Assembly: GCA_018241505.1 (NCBI GenBank)
Contig: JAFEDS010000018.1
Span: 1 to 52,540, forward strand
DNA from: Pseudomonadota bacterium
GTDB taxonomy: Bacteria; Pseudomonadota; Gammaproteobacteria; Steroidobacterales; Steroidobacteraceae
Length of the DNA: 52,540 bases
Reading direction: 5' to 3'
Positions 28,160 through 37,659 of this stretch are shown piece by piece (position 1 is the stretch's first letter; the number at the start of each line of letters is the position of its first letter). The translations under genes and the position numbers were made by a program. The notes below the pieces were generated by a model. The model ran no database searches. It was not told the origin of the DNA and saw only the letters and a list, made by a program, of their open reading frames with translations.

Positions 28160-31100
28160 CTACTTCAGAGCCAACTCGACGCGCACTTTGTCCTTCTCCG
28201 CCGGGCCCTTGGGCGCGCTCCCAATAACGAACACGCGGGAGGGGTCAATGTCAGTACCGAGGAGCAGGACGTCCTGAATTGCGCGGGCGCGGTGCTTCCC
28301 GAGTATTTCCAGCTCGTTGTCCGGCACCGGTGACTTTTGCAACAGCGCGCTTTCGAGCTGGGCATTCGCAGCGGCGTAATCTGGAGGAGGCTCATCCTTT
28401 TTCTTTCCAGCACTTTCGATCGCCTGAGCGACATCAGGTAGCGGAGTGCTTTTGCCGAGGTCGGATCGGTACAGTGCAACGAGCAAGTGATAGCGCTGTG
28501 TAGGATCGCTGAGCTCGGGGTCGGATGGTGGGGGCGCGTCCATGATTCCTGATAGCTGTGAGCGGGGCGCGTCCTGCATGCCCGGGGGAAGCGCGCCGGC
28601 AATAGCAATGGAGCCGGTGCTTGCCGATCCGCCCTCAGTCGCGGAGGCGCCAGCGCTCGCGGATCCGCCCGCAGTCGCGGAGGCGCTGTTGGTATTGGCG
28701 CTCTTGCCACGCTTGCGGCCAGCCGACTTGTCCTGACTCAGCGCCAGCAGCCGCGCGTTCAAGTGCGCCGCGGCGAGCCCCGGGCGGTCCACGTCTGGTG
28801 AGAACGTCACCGGGACGTCGAGCTCCAGCTTATCCTTCTCCTTCAGTGCCTTCACCAGCGCCACGAGTTTGTCGTGCTCCGAGGCGTCGAGTACCGCGCT
28901 GCCGGGATGGAAGTCAATGTAGTTCATCTGCTCGCCACCACCGAACAAGTGGCCGAGCATGGCAAAGGGCGCCGTGGCGATCTTGGTCAGGAGGTTGAGT
29001 ACGGCTTTCCAGATGATCGGTCCGATCTTGAACTGGGGGTCATCGAGACTGCCGGTGACCGGGAGGTCGATATCAATGACACCGTTGCGGTCCTTGAGAA
29101 GCGCGACCGCGATTTTCAGGGGCAAGTGGACGGCGTCAGGGCTTTCAACCCGCTCGCCCAATTCCAGTTGATCGATAACAAATTTATGGGCGGCAGTCAG
29201 GTTGCGATTTTCAATTTTGTAGTCGATATCAACGGACAGTTTGCCTTTCTCAATTTTGTAACCGGCAAAGTGACCGGAATACGGGGTGGCGCTGGTGAGC
29301 TCCACACCCTTGAAGTTCATTTTGATGTCGCTGTAGGTCGTCGCCGCGAGGGGGTTGGTTTCGCCCCAGATATGGACGGGAGCATAGCGGTCCACCTTGC
29401 CCTTCAATTCGACCTTCGCCCGCGATTGCGGGCTGGACGAGAGACCCAGGATGGAGCCGTTGAGAGTTTGGATACCGACAGCAAAGTGAGGTTGAATCCA
29501 CAGGTCGGCGTAGTTCGCCGAGCCGTCCACGATATTGATGGCGTCAACGGCTATGGCCATCGAGTCATTCTTCGCCGGCGCTTCGGCGGGAGTTGATTTG
29601 TTGCCGTGGCGTTTGGAATGTTTGTGAGTAGGGCCGGCCGCGTTGCCTGCAGCCGCCGATGAGCCGCCCGCGGCCGATGCGTCGGCGGGCGGTGAAGGTG
29701 CGTTGCTGATGGATATCGCCGCCTGAGCGGCGGCAGAGTCCGGGCTGCCGGACGACACATTCGCCACGGCATCCACGACGCCAGCGCCCTTTGTCGACGC
29801 TGCTGTCTTGGCTCCGCCTGGCCCACTCAATACCCTGCTGACGTTGACTGTGCGATCAGACTCGATGATCACGCGAGCGTAGGGCGCGCGGGCGGTGACG
29901 TTTTTGATATGGAGGCTGGCGGGTTTCGCGGGCGTGGTCGCAGGCATCTGAAAGTCGATGCCCGTGACCTTCAAGTCATCAAATTTGATGAAGTCCCGCT
30001 TCAACTCATTGTCGACGGTCCGCAGTTTCGTGACATTGACTTCGCCGCCCACGTTCATGCGGCCATCGCCGGCGCGTTCGATGTTGAGTTTGGTTGAGAG
30101 CAGGGCGCTGCGCAGGGTCATCGCGGTTTGGCGGGCGATGTACGGCTGGAGGACCGTGAGGTCGAGATTCGTGAGATTCGTTTCGGCCTTCACGCCGGTG
30201 AAATCGGGAGTGAGGTCGGCCTTGGCTTCGAGCTTGCCGCCGCGGTTGATCCTCGTGGACATCACAACAGCGACCGGTGTCGCGTGGGATGTCGTAAAGC
30301 CGGTCACGTGGATACTGAGGTCGTCGAGAACCACCGGGACGGCGGGTGTGATCTGGCGGTCCTCGGCGGCAATTTTGAGGTTGTCGAGGGCAATGTCGGG
30401 GACGGAGACGACCCAGGGTGAGGCAGCATCCGGTCTGGCGCCGGCGGCCCCGCCTGTCGCCGCGCCATCGCTAGGCGCAGCAGGCGCAGTGCTCGACGGT
30501 GTGCCACCAGCGCCCGCGCCTCCGGCAGGCCCCGCACCCGCTGCGGCCCCGGCCCCCGCGGCAGCCCCACCGGTCCCCGCGGCAGCCCCGCCGGCCCCCG
30601 CGCCAGCCCCACCCCCCACCAACTCCATCAAATTAACCGCGGCACCGCCAGCCCCGGGCGCCCAGGCGCGCACCTCGGCGCCAGTGACCCGCACCCCTCC
30701 AACATCAACCGTCTTCTTTGCGACATCCGCGCGCGTCTCGTTGACTTCGAGGCGCGCGAGTTTGATGTAGTCGTTGGTGGCGCCCTTGGGGCGCACGCCG
30801 AGATCGGTGATGGTGACATTGTGCACGGTGACGCCGAGGCCGACAGGCGAAGTGGCCGCGCTGAAGTCGTAATCGCCGGCAATGGAGATGACACCCGATG
30901 GCAATTCAAACTGCACGCTGTCGCGCACGTAGTTCCAGATTGTCTTCGCCTGCAAGCTCCCCACCTCGAACTTGCCGCGCGAGGCGAGGGGATTGGTGGT
31001 CAGCGAACCCGACCAGTTGAATTGCTCGCCGGCCTCCGAAGCGCCGGTCAACGCATAGGTGCCGCCTTCCTTACCGACCGTGGCGAAGTTGCGCAGCTCA

Positions 31101-31639
31101 AAGGCGATAGGTTTGATTTCGGTGCGGAAGGCGCTGGGGTGGGCGAGGTCTTCGAATGCAACATTGCCCCCGGTCACGCTGAAACGTTGGATGAACAGCC
31201 GCGCGGGTTTGGCATTGGGCGGCTCCGGCTTCGCGTCCGGCGCGGGCGGCAGGGCCAGCTCACTGAAATTCAGGGTGCCATCGGGTTTGATGAGTAGCCG
31301 CGCAAACGGTTGCTCCAGCACAATGGTCTGGAAGTCCGGCCCGAGGCGCCACACGCTGGCAATGGTGAGGTCCACCAGCAGATGCTGGAATGCCAACATC
31401 GGCTTGCCGTCGGCATCGGGCAGGGAGAAATCCCGAACGTCCAGCCGCAACGTGTAGGGATTGAACCGGATGTCGCCGATGGCGACTTCGCGGTGATAAT
31501 TCTTCGTGACGAAGTCGCGCACGCCCGAGCGCAGCAGGCGTGGAGCGACGTAGAACCCAAGGACCGTATACAGCAGTAGTAGGACGAGCGCCGGCAGCGC
31601 GACCCAAAGCAGTAAACGGCGAATGCGGACCTTGACCAT
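28160..31639 (-). CDS. DUF748 / AsmA-like large envelope protein
   Basis: 1159-residue protein with an N-terminal membrane anchor (LLLWVALPALVLLLLYTVLG) and an AsmA/DUF748 body starting VRDFVTKNYHREVAIGDIRF and NPYTLRLDVRDFSLPDADG. A Gly/Ala-rich stretch at about 338-402 interrupts the fold, and a second Ser/Ala/Gly-rich tandem repeat lies in the C-terminal third. The C-terminal segment (LEILGKHRARAIQDVLL...RVFVIGSA) resembles that of other DUF748 proteins. Such proteins act in the periplasm in outer-membrane maintenance and may carry lipids. The start is ATG 31639 rather than GTG 31648. It follows the MarR gene by 21 bases and is probably cotranscribed. Confidence 0.85.
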   Translation of the reverse strand: MVKVRIRRLLLWVALPALVLLLLYTVLGFYVAPRLLRSGVRDFVTKNYHREVAIGDIRFNPYTLRLDVRDFSLPDADGKPMLAFQHLLVDLTIASVWRLGPDFQTIVLEQPFARLLIKPDGTLNFSELALPPAPDAKPEPPNAKPARLFIQRFSVTGGNVAFEDLAHPSAFRTEIKPIAFELRNFATVGKEGGTYALTGASEAGEQFNWSGSLTTNPLASRGKFEVGSLQAKTIWNYVRDSVQFELPSGVISIAGDYDFSAATSPVGLGVTVHNVTITDLGVRPKGATNDYIKLARLEVNETRADVAKKTVDVGGVRVTGAEVRAWAPGAGGAAVNLMELVGGGAGAGAGGAAAGTGGAAAGAGAAAGAGPAGGAGAGGTPSSTAPAAPSDGAATGGAAGARPDAASPWVVSVPDIALDNLKIAAEDRQITPAVPVVLDDLSIHVTGFTTSHATPVAVVMSTRINRGGKLEAKADLTPDFTGVKAETNLTNLDLTVLQPYIARQTAMTLRSALLSTKLNIERAGDGRMNVGGEVNVTKLRTVDNELKRDFIKFDDLKVTGIDFQMPATTPAKPASLHIKNVTARAPYARVIIESDRTVNVSRVLSGPGGAKTAASTKGAGVVDAVANVSSGSPDSAAAQAAISISNAPSPPADASAAGGSSAAAGNAAGPTHKHSKRHGNKSTPAEAPAKNDSMAIAVDAINIVDGSANYADLWIQPHFAVGIQTLNGSILGLSSSPQSRAKVELKGKVDRYAPVHIWGETNPLAATTYSDIKMNFKGVELTSATPYSGHFAGYKIEKGKLSVDIDYKIENRNLTAAHKFVIDQLELGERVESPDAVHLPLKIAVALLKDRNGVIDIDLPVTGSLDDPQFKIGPIIWKAVLNLLTKIATAPFAMLGHLFGGGEQMNYIDFHPGSAVLDASEHDKLVALVKALKEKDKLELDVPVTFSPDVDRPGLAAAHLNARLLALSQDKSAGRKRGKSANTNSASATAGGSASAGASATEGGSASTGSIAIAGALPPGMQDAPRSQLSGIMDAPPPSDPELSDPTQRYHLLVALYRSDLGKSTPLPDVAQAIESAGKKKDEPPPDYAAANAQLESALLQKSPVPDNELEILGKHRARAIQDVLLLGTDIDPSRVFVIGSAPKGPAEKDKVRVELALK

Positions 31640-31660
31640 GGTCCGCACACTTTATGCCAC

Positions 31661-32197
31661 TCAGGCCAGTCCGAGGAACTCCTCGAACCGATCCAGCGCC
31701 CCATTGAATGCGCGCAGCTCTTCCTGTCCGAGGCATGCGAGGAGGGCGCGTTCGCGCTCGAGTGCGAGGGGCACGAGCTCCGTGTACATCGCTCGGCCGG
31801 ATTTCGTCAGGCGCAGCTCCATCTCGCGACGATCGTCGGCATTGGAGGTTCGCTCAATCAGTTCGCGCTTCACCAGGTTGGCGATAGCCCGGCTCACCCG
31901 GGTCTTGTGCATGCGAGTGGTGTCGGCAATGTGCTGCGCAGTGCAGCTCCACATCGGTCCCACGGTCGCGATGACCCGCCATTCGGGGATCTCGAGGCCG
32001 AATTTCTGCTTGTAGACCTCTGCGAGGTGATTGCTGACCCCTTCGGCCAGGCGATTGAGCCGAAAAGGGGTGAAATGGGTCAAAACCAGCGCCGATTCGT
32101 TGGCCGGGGTCCGGGCGGTGAGCTCATCGGCAAAAATCTCCTTCCGAACGCTCAAGGCGTTGGCTCCATCGAACAGGGTCTCGGGTCGGGCGGACAC
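31661..32197 (-). CDS. MarR-family transcriptional regulator
   Basis: 178-residue winged-helix regulator. The DNA-binding part shows GLEIPEWRVIATVG, ADTTRMHKTRVSRAIANL as recognition helix, and the wing RTSNADDRREMELRLTKSG. The start is GTG 32197 with AAGGAG five bases upstream; an upstream TTG at 32227 is rejected. It is divergent from hmgA-fahA and a palindrome lies in the gap, so it probably represses homogentisate genes like HmgR-type regulators, although HmgR proteins of pseudomonads belong to another family. The ligand is unknown. It is likely cotranscribed with the DUF748 gene. Confidence 0.88.
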   Translation of the reverse strand: MSARPETLFDGANALSVRKEIFADELTARTPANESALVLTHFTPFRLNRLAEGVSNHLAEVYKQKFGLEIPEWRVIATVGPMWSCTAQHIADTTRMHKTRVSRAIANLVKRELIERTSNADDRREMELRLTKSGRAMYTELVPLALERERALLACLGQEELRAFNGALDRFEEFLGLA

Positions 32198-32214
32198 TAT
32201 CGTCTCCTTAAAAG

Positions 32215-32228
32215 GTTGCGCACGCAAC
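32215..32228. promoter_or_regulatory. Probable MarR operator in hmgA divergent region
   Basis: GTTGCG-CA-CGCAAC is a perfect six-base inverted repeat with a two-base centre, lying 18 bases from the MarR start and 10 from the hmgA start. MarR proteins usually bind such compact palindromes in divergent promoters. Next to it is a tandem ATGTGCG repeat (32231-32244) that covers the first hmgA ATG. Function is inferred. Confidence 0.6.
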
Positions 32229-32237
32229 TAATGTGCG

Positions 32238-33593
32238 ATGTGCGAAAATGCTTTTATGCGTAAAGCTCACGAGATCCCGGCCCCCGGTGCGGGAAACGGC
32301 TCTCTCACCTATCAAAACGGATTTGCGAATGAATTTGGGACAGAGGTCCTTGAAGGAGCTTTGCCCCGCGGTCGCAATTCGCCGCAACGTTGTCCTTACG
32401 GGCTGTATGCGGAACAGTTTTCCGGCACGGCCTTTACCGCTCCCCGTCAGTCGAACCGGCGGAGCTGGTTATATCGAATTCGGCCAGCCGCGGTTCACGG
32501 CGAGTTTCGCCGCCGGGATGATGGATATCTGACGAGCCGTTTCGACGCGGTCGATCCATCCCCCAACCAGTTACGTTGGAGTCCGATTCCGATTCCCACG
32601 GAGCCCACTGATTTCGTGGAGGGGCTGCGTACCGCCGCGGGAAATGGCTCCCCCGAACAGCAAACCGGGTGCGCTATCCACTGGTATGTCGCCAACCGTT
32701 CAATGAGCGGCCGATTTTTCTACAGTGCCGATGGCGAGCTGCTCATTGTTCCGCAGCTCGGACGGCTTCGCCTGGCGACGGAGCTCGGGATTGTCGAGAT
32801 CGAGCCCCAACAGATTGCCGTCATACCGCGCGGTCTGCGATTTCGTGTCGAGCTCCTCGATGCGCAGGCACGCGGTTATATCTGCGAGAACTTCGGCGCG
32901 CCGTTCCGGCTGCCGGACCTGGGGCCGATCGGCTCAAACGGCCTCGCCAATCCGCGCGATTTTGAAACACCGGTGGCGTGGTACGAGGACCAGGCGGGCG
33001 ATTTCGAGCTCGTGGCGAAGTTCATGGGGCACCTTTGGTCCGCACGGATCGATCACTCGCCGCTCGATGTGGTGGCCTGGCACGGGAACCATGCGCCGTA
33101 CCGTTACGACCTGCGCCGGTTCAACACCATCGGGTCCATCAGCTATGACCATCCGGACCCATCGATTTTCCTGGTGCTGCAATCGCTCAGCGACACGCCG
33201 GGCGTGGACAGCATCGACTTTGTGATCTTTCCGCCGCGCTGGCTGGTCGCGCAGGACACATTCCGGCCCCCGTGGTTCCACCGCAATGTCGCGAGTGAGT
33301 TCATGGGGTTGATCACGGGTGTCTACGATGCCAAGGCGGACGGATTCAGTCCGGGCGGTGCCTCTCTACACAACTGCATGAGTGGGCACGGGCCGGATGC
33401 GGCCACGTTCGAAAAGGCAAGCCGCGCCGATGTTTCGCAGCCTCAACACATCATTGACACGATGGCCTTCATGTTTGAAACACGGACGGTCATCCGGCCA
33501 ACACGGTTCGCGCTGGAGTCGCCGCAGTTGCAGCGCGACTATGCCCAGTGTTGGCGGGACCTGCGCAGTCATTTCACGCCGGGGCGAAAATGA
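32238..33593 (+). CDS. hmgA: Homogentisate 1,2-dioxygenase
   Basis: Cytoplasmic ring-cleaving iron dioxygenase of tyrosine and phenylalanine breakdown, converting homogentisate to maleylacetoacetate. The 451-residue protein has the family opening [28 protein letters not shown] and all Fe ligands: His348 and Glu354 in FHRNVASEF, and His384 in CMSGHGPD, with the same spacing (36 residues) as the known enzyme. The ATG at 32238 is chosen; ATG 32256 is possible and no ribosome site decides it. It overlaps fahA by four bases. No maleylacetoacetate isomerase gene follows in the window. Confidence 0.97.
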   Translation: MCENAFMRKAHEIPAPGAGNGSLTYQNGFANEFGTEVLEGALPRGRNSPQRCPYGLYAEQFSGTAFTAPRQSNRRSWLYRIRPAAVHGEFRRRDDGYLTSRFDAVDPSPNQLRWSPIPIPTEPTDFVEGLRTAAGNGSPEQQTGCAIHWYVANRSMSGRFFYSADGELLIVPQLGRLRLATELGIVEIEPQQIAVIPRGLRFRVELLDAQARGYICENFGAPFRLPDLGPIGSNGLANPRDFETPVAWYEDQAGDFELVAKFMGHLWSARIDHSPLDVVAWHGNHAPYRYDLRRFNTIGSISYDHPDPSIFLVLQSLSDTPGVDSIDFVIFPPRWLVAQDTFRPPWFHRNVASEFMGLITGVYDAKADGFSPGGASLHNCMSGHGPDAATFEKASRADVSQPQHIIDTMAFMFETRTVIRPTRFALESPQLQRDYAQCWRDLRSHFTPGRK

Positions 33594-34924
33594 GCGCTCG
33601 CAACGCCACACATGACCCGTCTCTGCGAAGTTGGGTGGAGTCGGCCAATCAACCCGACAGCGACTTCCCCATCCAAAACCTGCCGTTCGCAGTATTCAGG
33701 CGCGCGGCTAGCGCTGAACCCTTTCGCGGTGGAGTCGCGATCGGTGACCAGATCCTCGACCTGGCCGCGCTCCACGAAGCGCGCGTGCTAAGAGCGGGCG
33801 CGGCCGGGGAGGCCGCGCCTGCGTTGGCGGCCGAAGCGCTCGCGGCCTGCAGCCGATCCACACTCAACAGTTTCATGGCGCTCGGCACCGATGCCTGGTC
33901 AGCCCTGCGCGCCGAACTGTCACGCTTGCTGAGTGTCACCGGCACGGCGGCTCAACACGCGCTGGTCCCGCAGTCTGCCGCTGAATATTCAGTCCCGGCC
34001 AGAATCGGTGATTACACGGATTTCTACGCATCCATCCATCACGCAACCGCGGTGGGTGCCTTGTTCCGCCCCGATAACCCGCTGCTGCCCAACTATAAAT
34101 GGGTGCCGATCGGCTACCACGGCCGCTCGTCCTCGATTCGCATCTCCGGCCAGGAGTTTCGGCGCCCGCGCGGCCAGATCAAGCCCTCCGGCACCGAGGA
34201 CCCACAACTCCTGCCCACGCGCCGGCTCGACTACGAGCTGGAAGTGGGTGTGTTCATTGGAACCGGAAACGCGCTCGGCGCGCCGATCGGCATCGACGAC
34301 GCGGAACGCAACGTGTTTGGTTTGTGCCTGTTGAACGACTGGTCGGCGCGGGATGTGCAGGCGTGGGAATACCAGCCTCTCGGGCCCTTCCTGGCAAAGA
34401 ACTTTGCCACCACGATTTCACCGTGGATCGTCACTCTCGAGGCCTTGGCGCCTTACCGTACGGCCTGGACGCGCTCCGCGGGCGATCCGCAGCCGCTGGC
34501 GTACCTGGATTCACCGCGCCTGCGGCAGTCCGGTGGTCTCGACATGCAACTCGAGGCGGCCATCGAGACGCAGCAGATGCGCGCCGCCGGCCAGGCGCCG
34601 CAGCGCCTGTCCCGTTCCAACTTCAAGCATTCATACTGGAGCATTGCACAGCTCGTGGCTCATCACACTGTCAATGGATGCAACCTGGAGCCGGGCGATC
34701 TGCTCGGCAGCGGCACGCAATCGGGTCCGACCCCGCAAGAGGCGGGCTCATTGCTGGAACTGACGGTGGGCGGCAAACAGCCGCTCACGCTCGAATCGGG
34801 CGAAACACGAACGTTTCTGGCCGATGGCGACCGGCTCATTCTGAAGGGCTGGTGCGAAAAGGCGGGACATCCCCGAATCGGTTTCGGGGAGGTATCGGGC
34901 ACGGTGCTGCCATCCGGCAGCTAG
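33590..34924 (+). CDS. fahA: Fumarylacetoacetase
   Basis: Final enzyme of homogentisate degradation: hydrolyses fumarylacetoacetate to fumarate and acetoacetate. The 444-residue product has [12 protein letters not shown] in the substrate site, [13 protein letters not shown], the metal-binding [11 protein letters not shown] (two Glu) and the Asp-containing [19 protein letters not shown]. The start ATG 33590 overlaps the hmgA stop (ATGA); the longer frame from 33548 runs into hmgA and is rejected. A strong hairpin covers its stop codon. Confidence 0.96.
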   Translation: MSARNATHDPSLRSWVESANQPDSDFPIQNLPFAVFRRAASAEPFRGGVAIGDQILDLAALHEARVLRAGAAGEAAPALAAEALAACSRSTLNSFMALGTDAWSALRAELSRLLSVTGTAAQHALVPQSAAEYSVPARIGDYTDFYASIHHATAVGALFRPDNPLLPNYKWVPIGYHGRSSSIRISGQEFRRPRGQIKPSGTEDPQLLPTRRLDYELEVGVFIGTGNALGAPIGIDDAERNVFGLCLLNDWSARDVQAWEYQPLGPFLAKNFATTISPWIVTLEALAPYRTAWTRSAGDPQPLAYLDSPRLRQSGGLDMQLEAAIETQQMRAAGQAPQRLSRSNFKHSYWSIAQLVAHHTVNGCNLEPGDLLGSGTQSGPTPQEAGSLLELTVGGKQPLTLESGETRTFLADGDRLILKGWCEKAGHPRIGFGEVSGTVLPSGS

Positions 34925-34933
34925 CCCGTGCCC
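34897..34933. terminator. Nested hairpin at the fahA end
   Basis: GGGCACGG (34897-34904) pairs with CCGTGCCC (34926-34933), and inside it GCTGCC (34906-34911) pairs with GGCAGC (34916-34921). It spans the fahA stop and ends six bases before the convergent DUF3443 stop. No T tract is present, so it may be a bidirectional or rho-related 3' end signal. Confidence 0.5.
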
Positions 34934-34939
34934 CCAACC

Positions 34940-36214
34940 TCAGAACGCGAAGAACGGCCCCATACCTGCCGACGTGTTCCTGTTTTCGATCACAACAATG
35001 ACTGTCTTGCCATAATAGAAGGGCAGACCCCAGTCGAAGGCATCGCTACCGTTGATGGTGCCACCGGTGCCGTCACCGAATGGCGTGCTGTCGCCCCCGA
35101 GTCCGCTCGTTGCGGCAATGATGGGCTTGCCGCTCTGGAACAGGCCGTCGGCATTGGTCACCGTGAACGCCACGTTCTTGGAGGCGTTGTTGATCGGGTT
35201 AACCATGGTCGCGGACAGTGACTGATCCGACTGCGGGCACCAGAAAGACTTGTTGACCGGGCAACTCGTCAGGTTGCTGTCGGGGAAAAAATAGCCGTTG
35301 GAGCCGCTGTCAATGAACGCCGTGTGTAAGGTGGTGGTATTGAATTTGGTCGCCAGGTAACCGCGGCTGTCCAGATTGAACACCGTGGCACTGCCGAGCC
35401 CGTTGTTGCTCTGGGTACCCACGCCAAAAATCAACGAGCCGGTGACGGAAGCGGTGCCGGCAACGGCCACCGACGGCAACTGGATGATCACCCCGTTGTT
35501 GTCGGTTGGAAAAGCGGCGACCGGGTTGGACACCTGCAGGTTTTCTTCCCGTATGGCTTGGGCGCAAGTGCTCACTGTCGGACAATTATAGTAGGTGCCA
35601 TTGTTCGGATCCGAACTGCAGCTCGGTCCGCAATCGGAAATAAACGGAGCGACTCCGAGAATGCCATTGGCGCCGAAGGTCTTCACGCCGTTTTCGAGCG
35701 TCGGGTTGCCGGAGCTGCCCGTGCAGGTGCTGGGCACTGTGTACGTGGTGTCGCCAATGACCTGGACAAACTGGTTGGGCGCGCTCTCACCGCCGATCTT
35801 CACATCGGCCTGACGAACTGAGCCCCAGCTCGAGCCATCCACAAAGCGGGTGCATTCGGCAATCCCGTTCGATCCCGAGGAAGCGCTGGCGAGTGGCAGC
35901 GTGATTGTCAGTACCTCCTGGAGGATCCGTAATCCGGATGAGCCCGTGTCAACCTGGATGTGGTCGATGGTCTGACAGTTGGACGTGCTGCCCGGGGAGC
36001 AGATGGTCACGGTTGTGTAGGCGGTGTTGATTGCCGGTGTGCTCGAAGTAGCGACCGGAGTCGGACCCGAGTCGACAACAATGGACTGCACGTTCGAACC
36101 CGTCGGGGGTGTCGTGCCGCCGCCGCCGCCACCGCCGGCGAGGCCGCCACCGCCGCCTCCGCATCCCGCGACGCACAGCAGTCCAATCGAGGCAGCAAAT
36201 AAGATCGCGCGCAC
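34940..36214 (-). CDS. DUF3443 family exported protein, pepsin-like motifs
   Basis: 424-residue lipoprotein-like protein: signal ILFAASIGLLCVAGC followed by a Gly-only linker. The start is GTG 36214, with AGGGAG ten bases upstream and 13 bases after the DUF2844 stop; a longer frame would overlap that gene. Two motifs typical of aspartic proteases appear, QVDTGSSGLRIL in the first half and AFIDSGSNGYFF in the second, which suggests a two-lobed pepsin-like fold. Many paired cysteines fit an extracellular location. Activity is not known. It pairs with DUF2844. Confidence 0.82.
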   Translation of the reverse strand: MRAILFAASIGLLCVAGCGGGGGGLAGGGGGGGTTPPTGSNVQSIVVDSGPTPVATSSTPAINTAYTTVTICSPGSTSNCQTIDHIQVDTGSSGLRILQEVLTITLPLASASSGSNGIAECTRFVDGSSWGSVRQADVKIGGESAPNQFVQVIGDTTYTVPSTCTGSSGNPTLENGVKTFGANGILGVAPFISDCGPSCSSDPNNGTYYNCPTVSTCAQAIREENLQVSNPVAAFPTDNNGVIIQLPSVAVAGTASVTGSLIFGVGTQSNNGLGSATVFNLDSRGYLATKFNTTTLHTAFIDSGSNGYFFPDSNLTSCPVNKSFWCPQSDQSLSATMVNPINNASKNVAFTVTNADGLFQSGKPIIAATSGLGGDSTPFGDGTGGTINGSDAFDWGLPFYYGKTVIVVIENRNTSAGMGPFFAF

Positions 36215-36227
36215 TGGGGGCGTCTCC

Positions 36228-36707
36228 CTAATTGTTGAGATCGGCAAAAGAGAAATTGGCGGGCAGCAGCGACGGGACATAGGCGATTCCATGGAACGCG
36301 CGCATGTGACCGTGGGAGCTCACCACGAGATCGTTGCCCTGAATGTTCAGGTGCCGGCGACCTACCTGGGGAGAGCTGGCATTCGCATTGTATTCGGGGA
36401 AATATCTCCCCAGCGTCTGAACGAAATCCGGCAGCAGGGGACCGTCCCAGGTCACCGCAAACACTTTGCCGGAGGGAGCGATGTACTCGCGCACGGTGGT
36501 TCCCGTCGCGGCGTCCATCACATGCACGGTGTAGCCGGCCACCACGGTGGTGCGTAGCTGGGCTTTCAATTTGACGCGATCGTTCTCGACGGTGGTGGCA
36601 TCTTCACCGAGGGTGGCGAACGCCGGGAGGCAGGCAACCTGACTCACCAGCACACCCGCCACCAGGCAACCCAAGACTCGCTTCGCGTTGCGGCTGGCAG
36701 ATTTCAC
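36228..36707 (-). CDS. DUF2844 family exported protein
   Basis: 159-residue protein with a signal peptide (LGCLVAGVLVSQVACLPAFA). The DUF2844 core is visible as ATLGEDATTVENDR, VHVMDAATGTTVREYIAPSGKVFAVTWDGPLLPDF and LGRYFPEY. These proteins commonly precede DUF3443 proteins, as here with a 13-base gap, so the two are probably one secreted unit. No function is known. The start ATG 36707 is clear. Confidence 0.85.
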   Translation of the reverse strand: MKSASRNAKRVLGCLVAGVLVSQVACLPAFATLGEDATTVENDRVKLKAQLRTTVVAGYTVHVMDAATGTTVREYIAPSGKVFAVTWDGPLLPDFVQTLGRYFPEYNANASSPQVGRRHLNIQGNDLVVSSHGHMRAFHGIAYVPSLLPANFSFADLNN

Positions 36708-36877
36708 TGCAGTGCATCCTTTTTGTAACCAATGCTGTGGAGATAGGCTATTTGGGTTGTGCGGTCAACCGGCACAGTCGCCAGTCTGCACCGCGCCATC
36801 CACGCCAAACGAGCGATCAGTCGCTGTTTTTGCCATTGAGTTCACAAATCGCATGTGTCAGCCGCGGGATGGCGCCC

Positions 36878-36912
36878 AAAACAAAGCCGGCGACCCCGCA
36901 GGGCCGCCGGCT
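36878..36912 (-). terminator. Rho-independent terminator after the Spy-like gene
   Basis: AGCCGGCG (36885-36892) pairs with CGCCGGCT (36905-36912). On the - strand the stem is followed by TTTGTTTTG (from 36885 down to 36877). It lies about 60 bases past the Spy-like stop and before DUF2844. Confidence 0.75.
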
Positions 36913-36971
36913 CAGGGCTCCCGAAATTCAGCCAATTCCGGAGCTTCGGTTGCGGTCGATACCGGCGGCGT

Positions 36972-37523
36972 TCAGTTGCTGCCGGTGCCGCCGGCAGTGG
37001 CGGCTCCATGCTGCTGCTGCCAGGCGGCACGGCGCGCCTCGAACTTGCTCTTCATGTCCGCGAGCACCTGGGGCAGTTTGGCCTTCTGATCGGGCGTCAG
37101 CACGTTGTAGATCTGACTCTGCAACTCCACCTGGTTCTGCAGGCGGGCGGCCGCGGCTGCCTTCGCGTTCTGCAGGGCGGTGGCGTAGTTGGGGTCGCCC
37201 GGGTTCGCCAGCGTCATCATGTCGACGCCGGCCGTGCCGGCCGCCGCCTGGTGCTGGGCGCGCGCGTTGCTCATGATGCTCTTGATGGAAGCTTGCTGGT
37301 CGGCCGTCAGGTTGAGTTGGCGCGTGGCGCGCAACATGACACCAACCAACATGCCGCCGCCGCGGTGGCCGTGATGCCAGTGTTTGCCGGCCGGCGCGCC
37401 TGCGTTGCCGGCGGTGGTGGCGGAGACGGAAGTGTTTGTGGTGCTCACTGCAGCCACCGCCGCGCCGGCACCCACAGTCGCGGTCGCGATCAACAGCAAG
37501 CCCAATGTCCTGTTCAACTTCAT
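36972..37523 (-). CDS. Spy/CpxP-like periplasmic LTxxQ protein
   Basis: 183-residue exported protein of the Spy/CpxP family, periplasmic chaperone or stress sensors. Signal peptide residues 1-30 (LGLLLIATATVGAGAAVAA). Two LTxxQ motifs are seen: LNLTADQQASIKSIM and VLTPDQKAKLPQVLADM. A His-rich stretch KHWHHGHRGGG sits before the first helix and could bind metal. The start is ATG 37523 with a GAGG site nine bases upstream. A terminator follows. Confidence 0.82.
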   Translation of the reverse strand: MKLNRTLGLLLIATATVGAGAAVAAVSTTNTSVSATTAGNAGAPAGKHWHHGHRGGGMLVGVMLRATRQLNLTADQQASIKSIMSNARAQHQAAAGTAGVDMMTLANPGDPNYATALQNAKAAAAARLQNQVELQSQIYNVLTPDQKAKLPQVLADMKSKFEARRAAWQQQHGAATAGGTGSN

Positions 37524-37629
37524 GACTTCATTCCTCAACTGTTGTAGAGCAATTGTTACCTATCGTTAATGCGATCGGTGACGTTCGTAACACGCTATAT
37601 AAAGCGTTTTGCGACTACAACGGTTGACG

Positions 37630-37653
37630 AAAAAAAGTGCCGGGCCGGCCCGG
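37630..37653 (-). terminator. Rho-independent terminator after the 37660 gene
   Basis: CCGGGCCGGCCCGG (37640-37653) is a perfect palindrome that folds on the - strand, followed by CAC and seven T (37636-37630). It lies 6 bases after the stop of the gene at 37660. Confidence 0.8.
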
Positions 37654-37659
37654 TAGTCA

